A DNA stretch of 55,970 nt. Source: an uncultured Flavobacteriales bacterium (GTDB taxonomy: Bacteria > Bacteroidota > Bacteroidia > Flavobacteriales_D > Crocinitomicaceae). Of this stretch, positions 18,655 through 25,842 are shown one piece after another. The notes under the pieces were generated by a model. The model searched no databases. It was not told where the DNA came from and worked only from the letters and a program-made list of their open reading frames with translations. The stretch covers positions 1-55,970 of the forward strand of contig CAJWAO010000005.1 of assembly GCA_913020765.1 (NCBI GenBank). Reading direction: 5' to 3'. The first letter of the stretch is position 1, and every line of letters starts with the position of its first letter. The position numbers and the translations under genes were made by a program.

Positions 18655-19416
18655 CTATCCATCAAATTCGCTCAAAGTTTTTTCCTTAGCATACAATATA
18701 GGTCTGCTTGGACTAGCATCGTTACAAAAAGCGCTCATTTGTAAATTGAGAATGTAAGTGCCATCTTCAATATCTGAAGAAACAAAAATAAATTCGGTAA
18801 TTGTTCTCGTCTTATTTGGATTTAAAGGAACATTCCAGAAAGCATGATGAAAAGCAAGTATGCCATTATCTTGCTCCTTGTCAACCGAAGGCAGATCTAC
18901 CAAAAGATGATTTATCCCTTGATCAGTCAGATATTGCGCAACATTTCCATCAATATAGGGTGGATTTGTACCAGTGTAGGTGAAGGTCTTTTTGGACGAG
19001 CTGTTTGGTAGAGTTCGTATTATGATTGCCTCAGTATTTACATCAATATCGAGATTACGAATCTGTTGTAAAGTAATAACTAGATCATTATTGATTTTTT
19101 CAGGCTCAATACTAACGAGTTGAGCATTAAAAAAGTACTTGCTCAAACTGTCATTTACTGAATAAAATTCTTTTGTAATATGTCCGCAACACTCCGTATG
19201 TGTCAAGTGAGCATGGGGGTTAAAGAAAATATTTTTGAAGTTAACAACCCCTCCCTCTGCAACACTTCCTATAAAATTATCATCTCGAACTGGTTCTATT
19301 TTCGGGTCATCTTGTCCCCATGCCTTCAGGCTTTGTTCCTGAGCTTTGAGTTCTATGGACAAGTCAATTGGTTTTGAAGTATCTATAAATTCCCTTTGGT
19401 TCAGCTGAAAAATCAT
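18655..19416 (-). CDS. Cyclase / kynurenine-formamidase-like metal-dependent hydrolase
   Basis: A 253-residue protein of the cyclase family (kynurenine formamidase-like fold). The metal-site cluster is NPHAHLTHTECCGHI, with H68, H73, E75 and H79 as likely ligands. Further blocks are IIIRTLPNSS, TGTNPPYIDGNVAQYL and HHAFWN, where the family usually has its second His. There is no signal peptide, so it is presumably cytoplasmic. The stop codon abuts RNA copy 3, and the gene is divergent from glyS 80 bases away. The substrate is unknown; arylformamidase activity cannot be claimed because no other tryptophan-degradation gene is in the window. Confidence 0.85.
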   Translation of the reverse strand: MIFQLNQREFIDTSKPIDLSIELKAQEQSLKAWGQDDPKIEPVRDDNFIGSVAEGGVVNFKNIFFNPHAHLTHTECCGHITKEFYSVNDSLSKYFFNAQLVSIEPEKINNDLVITLQQIRNLDIDVNTEAIIIRTLPNSSSKKTFTYTGTNPPYIDGNVAQYLTDQGINHLLVDLPSVDKEQDNGILAFHHAFWNVPLNPNKTRTITEFIFVSSDIEDGTYILNLQMSAFCNDASPSRPILYAKEKTLSEFDG

Positions 19417-19420
19417 GAAT

Positions 19421-19428
19421 CAAATTTA
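19421..19428 (-). promoter_or_regulatory. Possible leaderless promoter of the cyclase gene
   Basis: On the minus strand TAAATTTG is followed by only four bases and then the ATG. Transcription would begin at or within a base or two of the start codon. No -33 TTG is visible. Confidence 0.4.
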
Positions 19429-19484
19429 ATACATTATTCCCTTATTATTTATCTCGATATTCTTCCAAAAGAAGAGAACTGCAC

Positions 19485-19492
19485 TATCTTTG
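19485..19492 (+). promoter_or_regulatory. Possible leaderless promoter of glyS
   Basis: TATCTTTG is a perfect TAnnTTTG that ends four bases before the ATG at 19497, the same geometry as the divergent cyclase promoter. It predicts a leaderless or almost leaderless mRNA. No TTG lies at the -33 position. Confidence 0.45.
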
Positions 19493-19496
19493 TTCT

Positions 19497-21041
19497 ATGG
19501 AACAAAAACAAGATAAGCTAAAAGAAATCATCTCACACGCAAAAGAATATGGTTTCGTTTTTCCTTCCTCGGAAATATATGACGGACTTGCAGCAACATA
19601 CGATTACGGACAGTTAGGTGCAGAGCTTAAAAATAATATCAAGCAATACTGGTGGAAATCTATGACCCAAATGCACCAAAATATCGTGGGTCTTGATAGC
19701 GCTATATTTATGCACCCTAAAACTTGGAAAGCTTCAGGACATGTAGATGCATTTAACGATCCATTAATTGACAATAGGGATTCCAAAAAAAGATACCGTG
19801 CAGATGTTCTTTTGGAGGAGCACATAGAAAAAATCAATAAAAAAATTGTCAAGGAACTTACCAAAGGAAAAAAAAGATTTGGAGAGGCCTTTGATGAAAC
19901 TGAGTTCAGAAAGACAAACCCAAATATTCTTCGCAACCAGAAAAAAATAGATAACATAGAGGCCGCAATGAAAAAATCATTGAATGAAAATGACCTCGAA
20001 TCACTTAGGAATCTTATTATCGATCTAGAAATATCTTGTCCAATATCTGGATCAAAAAACTGGACAGAGGTGCGTCAATTTAATTTAATGTTCTCAACCG
20101 AGATGGGATCATTAGCGGGAGATGCTTCAAAAGTATACCTAAGGCCAGAAACTGCTCAAGGAATTTTTGTTAATTTTTTAAATGTCCAAAAATCTGGACG
20201 TATGAAAATTCCATTTGGCATCGCACAAATTGGAAAAGCCTTTCGCAACGAAATTATCGCAAGACAATTTATTTTTAGAATGCGCGAATTCGAGCAAATG
20301 GAAATGCAATTTTTTGTTCCTCCAGGAGAGGAGCTAAAATGGTATGACTATTGGAAGTCTCACAGAGAAAAATGGCATAAAAACCTGAACTTGGGAGCAA
20401 ATTTATACAGATTTCATGACCATATAAAGCTTGCGCATTACGCGAATGCAGCATGCGATATAGAATTTGATTTTCCCATGGGTTTCAAAGAGCTAGAGGG
20501 AATACACTCTCGAACGGATTTTGATTTAAAACAGCATGAGCAATATTCAGGCAAAAAACTCAGTTATTTTGATGCTGAATTAAATAAAAGCTACGTCCCA
20601 AGCGTTATCGAAACTTCAATTGGTTTGGACCGGATGTTCCTTGCCATTCTCAGCGCGGCTTTTAAAAAGGAAACTCTGGAGGACAACGCACAACGCGTCG
20701 TCCTAAAACTACCCGGAGCATTAGCGCCCATCAAGGTAGCAATTTTGCCCTTAGTGAAAAAAGATGGTCTGCCTGAGATTGCCAATGAATTGGCAAACCA
20801 ACTAAAATTTGACTACAACTTTCAAATTGACCTAAAAGACTCTATTGGAAAAAGATATAGAAGACAAGATGCCATTGGTACACCAATTTGTATTACTATT
20901 GACCACCAAACTAAGGAAGACCAAACCGTGACAATTAGATTCAGAGACTCCATGAAGCAAGAAAGAATTAAAATATCGGCGGTTGAAGACGTCCTCGAAA
21001 ATGAACTTGGTTGGAAAAAACTTCTTCTTAATTTAGCATAG
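19497..21041 (+). CDS. glyS: Glycyl-tRNA synthetase (class II, alpha2 type)
   Basis: A 514-residue dimeric glycyl-tRNA synthetase. Visible family blocks are SHAKEYGFVFPSSEIYDGL at the N-terminus, GLDSAIFMHPKTWKASGHVD, the active-site RPETAQGIFVNF, the motif 2 region FRNEIIARQFIFRMREFEQME and motif 3 PSVIETSIGLDRMFLAIL. A C-terminal anticodon-binding domain follows from about residue 415 (PIKVAILPLVKKDGLP to IGTPICITID). The start agrees with the beginning of the conserved N-terminal block. A TTG-initiated gene follows its stop after 3 bases. The single-chain form could equally be named glyQS. Confidence 0.97.
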   Translation: MEQKQDKLKEIISHAKEYGFVFPSSEIYDGLAATYDYGQLGAELKNNIKQYWWKSMTQMHQNIVGLDSAIFMHPKTWKASGHVDAFNDPLIDNRDSKKRYRADVLLEEHIEKINKKIVKELTKGKKRFGEAFDETEFRKTNPNILRNQKKIDNIEAAMKKSLNENDLESLRNLIIDLEISCPISGSKNWTEVRQFNLMFSTEMGSLAGDASKVYLRPETAQGIFVNFLNVQKSGRMKIPFGIAQIGKAFRNEIIARQFIFRMREFEQMEMQFFVPPGEELKWYDYWKSHREKWHKNLNLGANLYRFHDHIKLAHYANAACDIEFDFPMGFKELEGIHSRTDFDLKQHEQYSGKKLSYFDAELNKSYVPSVIETSIGLDRMFLAILSAAFKKETLEDNAQRVVLKLPGALAPIKVAILPLVKKDGLPEIANELANQLKFDYNFQIDLKDSIGKRYRRQDAIGTPICITIDHQTKEDQTVTIRFRDSMKQERIKISAVEDVLENELGWKKLLLNLA

Positions 21042-21044
21042 ACT

Positions 21045-21926
21045 TTGAAGAATTATATTTTTTATTTCACGTTTTTTTTCTTTCAGCTTCCCACAAAAGG
21101 CCAAATGATTCTCAATCAAGGTGGTCAAGCCTTCAATAAACCGCAATTCTTCAATGAACAATTCATCAAAAAAAATGGCATAAAAAAAGTAACAGGTTCT
21201 TACTCTTTTAAAAAAAATGGGGATCGGATTCGAGAAGCTCCCGGATCCTACAGCTATAGCTTTGATGAACAAGGAAGACTTATTTCCATCATAGATTTAA
21301 AATGGAACGGAAAGAAACTAGATACAACTCTCCACTACTACAGCTACAATCACGATGGCATATTAAGTAATATCAAAGAAAGCGAGTTCGGAGGTATTAC
21401 CGAAAAAGAGATGCGCTATGATAGCCTTGATAGAATAATCAAAATCGTGAATTTTCGCATCACTCTTGATGATGATGGAAATACAATTAATAAAACGGAA
21501 ATAAACGAGGAAACATATAGTTATAACGGAATAAAAAAAACAACATATAACTCTTACGGACTCCCCTATCTGATTTCATTCGATACTTTTGATGAAGATG
21601 GCTACCTACTATCCTCTCAAGAGAAGCTGAAAAGAAGCGGAACAGTTTCAAAAAAAAAATATGAATACAATGAAAAAGGTTATCTCAAAGAGATTTATAC
21701 CTTTTACGACAAAAACCCTGATCCTGTTGAAACCATAACTTTCGCCTATGACCCATTTGGTAATATTACTGAACGTTTGCAAAAAAAAATGAACACCTTG
21801 GTAAATGACTTGCAAATCATTTACGATACCAAAACACAGCTACTCTATTCCATAATACGGCGGAATCCAATTACGAATTTCATGGAAATCATTCGCTTTA
21901 CGGGCTATGAATACTTCAACAAATAA
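21045..21926 (+). CDS. Secreted protein with YD/RHS-like repeats, function unknown
   Basis: A 293-residue protein starting at a TTG three bases after the glyS stop. This start gives a full signal peptide (MKNYIFYFTFFFFQLPTKGQ), which a later Met would remove. The mature part consists of Tyr/Asp/Gly-rich strand repeats: YSFDEQGRLISI, YNHDGILSNI, YDSLDRIIKI, YNSYGLPYLI, YNEKGYLKEI and YDPFGNITER. These resemble the YD repeats of RHS proteins and bacterial cell-wall-binding proteins. No toxin, core or hydrolase domain is attached, and the length is too short for an RHS shell. It is likely co-transcribed with glyS only by proximity. I cannot assign a function. Confidence 0.75.
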   Translation: MKNYIFYFTFFFFQLPTKGQMILNQGGQAFNKPQFFNEQFIKKNGIKKVTGSYSFKKNGDRIREAPGSYSYSFDEQGRLISIIDLKWNGKKLDTTLHYYSYNHDGILSNIKESEFGGITEKEMRYDSLDRIIKIVNFRITLDDDGNTINKTEINEETYSYNGIKKTTYNSYGLPYLISFDTFDEDGYLLSSQEKLKRSGTVSKKKYEYNEKGYLKEIYTFYDKNPDPVETITFAYDPFGNITERLQKKMNTLVNDLQIIYDTKTQLLYSIIRRNPITNFMEIIRFTGYEYFNK

Positions 21927-22066
21927 AATAACATAACTTTAACAATTATCTCAAACCATTGTAAAAGCTTATTATTCAGAAGGTCGCATTGACAAAAAAA
22001 GTAAATCGAGTCTTTTTTAATTAATTTGGCACAATAATTACACCTTGGTAGAAAAACCATAATAAT

Positions 22067-25000
22067 ATGAAAAAATTATACCTTCTTATATTCATCTTAT
22101 TCTTCTTTGGAAGCATCCATGGACAAAAGAATAAAAATAATTATGAATCCAAATGGTTTATTGGATTTAACTACGGAGCAACATGGAGTTGCTCAGATAT
22201 TGCTAACTCATGGGAATCAAGAGCGCCTCATTTAGATTCATTAAGATCTACAAATCCAACAGGATGGAGCCTATTTCTTGGTAAGTCCTTTAACTATGAA
22301 TATGGTAAAATATTGAGTTTTGACCTTAGAGGAAGGTATCTTCGTGGACACTGGTACGGGCAAAGTACCGAGCTAGACTCATCTATCACAGCTATAAGTG
22401 CGGGTGCGCAATCGATCTATGACGATTACAACAGTGCTTACGGTGGACTTATACCGAATTATTATACCAAATTGGATCGTTTGAGCCTTGAATTGGTTAT
22501 CCATCTGAATAGGCTACGCGAAAAAACAGGCCTAGACCCATACGTTTTCGGAGGGCTAGGTTTTTCTTGGAAATCAATCATGGCAGACTTGACAACGCTT
22601 GATGAAAATGGAAATAGTTTGATATACTCTGAGGAACAGATGCTGAACAATGATTTGGACTTTGACTTTGAAACAAATCTTATTGATAAACAAAAATTTT
22701 TTATGCCGAGCTTAGGCTTTGGTCTGGCATATGATTTTGGCAATACATCAATTGGGTTGGAGCACAAAACAACTTTCACACGTGGAGATCAATTTGATGG
22801 TTACCTGTCAGAGGTGCCTCGATCAGATAATGATTTATACCACTATACCTCAGCTTTTGTTAGATTTAGAATTGGTAGCTCCAATTATACACGCCCACAG
22901 CGACCTGCACCAAAGCCTCCATCGTCTGTGTCTGATTTTTCAAGCTGCCCAACACCTATCATTGATCTTATCAACACCAATAATACTTCTTCAAGTCAGG
23001 GAACGATAGTAATAAATGCGAAATTGACGAATGTCAACAATGTAAGCGAAATAGAGCTTACAGATAAAAATAATATGCCTCTTCCTTTTGACTATGATGC
23101 GAATACAAATAGCCTGACTGCAACGGTCTCTTTAGTACCTGGAAACAATACATTCATACTAAAAGCCACAACAAACTGTGGTAGTGACATAGAGCGTTTA
23201 AATATCCAAAACACTACAAGCTCGTCTTCAGGTTTTACAGGGTGCCCACAACCTGTCGTAAATATTTTAAACGCCAACAATGTTGAGGTAAATCAAGGGG
23301 TCTTATCCATAAGTGCGCAAATTTTAAATTTAAACAGCGCCACTGAGATCAGCTTTACAGACATAAATCAAGTTCCGTTATTATTTAATTACAACCCGAA
23401 TACAAATGTATTCTCAGCCACGGTAACTTTGAATGAAGGTAGCAACACGTTTTTTATCTCTGGTACTAACAATTGTGGTAGTGATACCGAACGATTGAAC
23501 ATCCAATATACAAATTGTACGCAGCCAACCGGAGTTTTCATTAGTCCGGCAACAAACTTAAACGTCGAATCATCGATCTTTTTGATGCAAGCAAGGATAC
23601 TTGAAATCTCAGATCCAGCAATGCTGCGGCTCTTTGTAAACAACAGCCAGGTCTTTGGATTTAATTTTAATTCAACAACCGGACTCCTGCAAAGTACCTT
23701 ATCCTTGGATCCAGGCCAAAATATTATTCAAATAGACTTTGCCAATGGCTGCGGTCAAGGAACAATAACCAATACAATCTTCTACAATCAATGTGAAACC
23801 CCATTTATTGAGTTGATTCATCCTTCAGCGTCAGGAGCAACAACCAACAATCAGAGCCAAAATATTGATATTCAAATAACAGGAACAGACATTTCCAAAA
23901 ATAATATCAAAATAAAGTTAAATGGGGAATTGATGGAAATCTCAGCAGCCTCCTTCATAAATCAGTTGTTAAGCTTTCCCGTATCTCTATCCCCGGGTAC
24001 CAATAATATTTCAGTCCAAGTACAAAATGATTGTGGTTCCGATTCAGAGGAATTTACAATTGATCTCGAAAATTGTAACGCTCCTTCCATCGTATTTAAT
24101 GGGGCGCAAACAGGGCTGATTACAACCCAGCAGAGTTTAGGTTTAAACATTACAATAAATGAACTATTAGGATCACAAAATATTTCGTATACGTTAAATG
24201 GACAGGGCATTACGGGAATGGCGTTCAATACCCAAAACAATACTTTGTCAGGTAATATCACGCTCGCTCCGGGTGACAATTACTTTACCATAAGTGCCTC
24301 AAACGATTGCGGAACAGCAATAGAAACACTCCATCTGATTTACAATGACTGCAAAGATCCTTTAGTTTCAATCACAAGCCCTGGATCTTCCAACGGAGCA
24401 ACGGATGTTATTGTTAGTAACCCGATATATACAATAATGGCAAACTTGAGCAATGTCAATTTAGCCAATGAAATATCCATAAAGCACAACGGAAATAACA
24501 TTAATTTTTCATTTGACAAAGGTAAAGTATTGAGTAATGTCTCACTTAGTCCAGGATTAAATAACTTCAATATTACCGTACATACACCATGTGGGGAAAC
24601 AAGTCAGAATTTAACTATTGTTTATGACGATTGTGAACCACCAACCATAACCCTTAAAGTTCCAAGTAGTAATGCGACTGAAAGCAACTCACAAAAGGTT
24701 CAGGTCATTGCTAAACTCTCGAATATAAATGATGCAGGGCAAATTACTGTCTTAAATAATGGTTTGTCTATCCCTTTTGCGTTTAACAACGGAATTATTA
24801 AGGCCCAGGTCATTCTTACCGACGGCACGAATACTGTTGTCATAAACGCTAAAAACCCGTGCGGAGAGGATACAGAAAATATTTCAATCAATTATGAGCC
24901 TTGTCAAGTCCCTGAAATTTCATTGAACCCTAGCTCAATTCCTTCTGTTATAATGACATCCTCAGTTCCCGTAACTGCCGTGATAAATAATTACGCTGCG

Positions 25001-25768
25001 AGCACAACTATCACAATTTCGGTTAACGGCCATAGTATTGCAAACTCGTATTTTCAAATGACAAACGGTACGCTAAATGGCAATATTCCCCTAGCCAACG
25101 GAATGAACACTATATCCATTTATGCGGTCAGTCCTTGTGGCTCTGATGCAGAGACGATTTCAATTTTAAGGTGCAAGAACCCATCGGTAAATTGGATTAA
25201 TCCAGCACTTGTAAATACGGTAGTAACATCTGAAAGCTTTACGCTTCAGGCCATGGCAAATAATGCACTTGAAGAATCAAATATACGGCTTGCATTCAAT
25301 GGTACGGAAATACCCTTTAGCTACAATAACAATACAGAGTTGCTAAGTGCTACTGTTAATTTGATCCCGGGAAATAATGTTTTTGCGATTAGAATTCAAA
25401 ACACATGTGGTGTGGCTAATTCAAATATCACCGTTATTTACAATCCAACCATTGAGGCTCCTCAGAACCCAGGTAACAATGGCGGGAATATTGAGAACAT
25501 AAACAATGGGAAGTCTATTAATAGCAATAAAGGAGGCAATATACCAAGTAACCGAAATGCAGCCTCTAAAAATAAGAACTCAAAAGCTCGTAACGAAAAG
25601 AAAGAAAACAACAATGTAAACAAAAGCACCACAAAACAAAGACAAACAGGAGGTCAACCGAAATCAAAAACGAGTTCGGGGAATAAAGAAAAATCCAAAA
25701 AGGAAAAAGAGGTTCCTGCACCACCCAAAACTCCGCTCAAAAATACCGAAAAAGGAAAAGGCCGATAG
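22067..25768 (+). CDS. Outer-membrane barrel protein with nine Ig-like repeats and a basic disordered tail
   Basis: A 1233-residue exported protein. Signal peptide MKKLYLLIFILFFFGSIHG. Residues about 25-280 look like an outer-membrane beta-barrel domain (WFIGFNYGATWS, FSLDLRGRYL-like strands, YVFGGLGFSWKS, SAFVRFRIG). From residue 294 to about 1125 there are nine repeats of roughly 92 residues. Each opens with a C-x-x-P-type motif (CPTPII, CPQPVV, CTQPTG, CETPFI, CNAPSI, CKDPLV, CEPPTI, CQVPEI, CKNPSV) and closes with a CG motif after a GxNxI/F strand (for example CGSDIERLNI, CGEDTENISI). This suggests one disulfide per Ig-like domain. The final ~105 residues are Asn/Lys/Gly-rich, strongly basic and low in complexity. 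No OmpA or T9SS C-terminal domain is seen. The role is unknown; surface adhesion or cell-envelope binding is plausible. Confidence 0.75.
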   Translation: MKKLYLLIFILFFFGSIHGQKNKNNYESKWFIGFNYGATWSCSDIANSWESRAPHLDSLRSTNPTGWSLFLGKSFNYEYGKILSFDLRGRYLRGHWYGQSTELDSSITAISAGAQSIYDDYNSAYGGLIPNYYTKLDRLSLELVIHLNRLREKTGLDPYVFGGLGFSWKSIMADLTTLDENGNSLIYSEEQMLNNDLDFDFETNLIDKQKFFMPSLGFGLAYDFGNTSIGLEHKTTFTRGDQFDGYLSEVPRSDNDLYHYTSAFVRFRIGSSNYTRPQRPAPKPPSSVSDFSSCPTPIIDLINTNNTSSSQGTIVINAKLTNVNNVSEIELTDKNNMPLPFDYDANTNSLTATVSLVPGNNTFILKATTNCGSDIERLNIQNTTSSSSGFTGCPQPVVNILNANNVEVNQGVLSISAQILNLNSATEISFTDINQVPLLFNYNPNTNVFSATVTLNEGSNTFFISGTNNCGSDTERLNIQYTNCTQPTGVFISPATNLNVESSIFLMQARILEISDPAMLRLFVNNSQVFGFNFNSTTGLLQSTLSLDPGQNIIQIDFANGCGQGTITNTIFYNQCETPFIELIHPSASGATTNNQSQNIDIQITGTDISKNNIKIKLNGELMEISAASFINQLLSFPVSLSPGTNNISVQVQNDCGSDSEEFTIDLENCNAPSIVFNGAQTGLITTQQSLGLNITINELLGSQNISYTLNGQGITGMAFNTQNNTLSGNITLAPGDNYFTISASNDCGTAIETLHLIYNDCKDPLVSITSPGSSNGATDVIVSNPIYTIMANLSNVNLANEISIKHNGNNINFSFDKGKVLSNVSLSPGLNNFNITVHTPCGETSQNLTIVYDDCEPPTITLKVPSSNATESNSQKVQVIAKLSNINDAGQITVLNNGLSIPFAFNNGIIKAQVILTDGTNTVVINAKNPCGEDTENISINYEPCQVPEISLNPSSIPSVIMTSSVPVTAVINNYAASTTITISVNGHSIANSYFQMTNGTLNGNIPLANGMNTISIYAVSPCGSDAETISILRCKNPSVNWINPALVNTVVTSESFTLQAMANNALEESNIRLAFNGTEIPFSYNNNTELLSATVNLIPGNNVFAIRIQNTCGVANSNITVIYNPTIEAPQNPGNNGGNIENINNGKSINSNKGGNIPSNRNAASKNKNSKARNEKKENNNVNKSTTKQRQTGGQPKSKTSSGNKEKSKKEKEVPAPPKTPLKNTEKGKGR

Positions 25769-25778
25769 GCCTTTTTTT
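25756..25778 (+). terminator. Terminator overlapping the stop codon of the Ig-array gene
   Basis: AAAAGGCC (25756-25763), loop GATA, GGCCTTTT, then T to 25778. The TAG stop (25766-25768) lies across the loop and the first base of the 3' arm. The hairpin's 5' arm therefore encodes the last residues (KGR), and a terminating ribosome would cover it. Confidence 0.75.
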
Positions 25779-25812
25779 ATTGGTTTTACTACACTTTCTC
25801 ATTAAATCTTAG

Positions 25813-25820
25813 TATGTTTG
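25813..25820 (+). promoter_or_regulatory. -7 promoter element of the PpiD-like gene
   Basis: TATGTTTG matches TAnnTTTG 22 bases before the ATG at 25843 and downstream of the preceding terminator. No well-spaced TTG is seen. Confidence 0.5.
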
Positions 25821-25842
25821 CAGACTAAAATTATTAACAGCT

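Noticed and set aside
21045..21926. RHS toxin fragment
   Set aside because: YD-like repeats are present, but there is no RHS core, no C-terminal toxin domain and no immunity gene, and the gene has its own signal peptide and intact ends.
22021..22028. Promoter box TTAATTTG for the Ig-array gene
   Set aside because: It differs from TAnnTTTG at a key base and the nearest TTG is 29 bases upstream, so it is not convincing enough to list.
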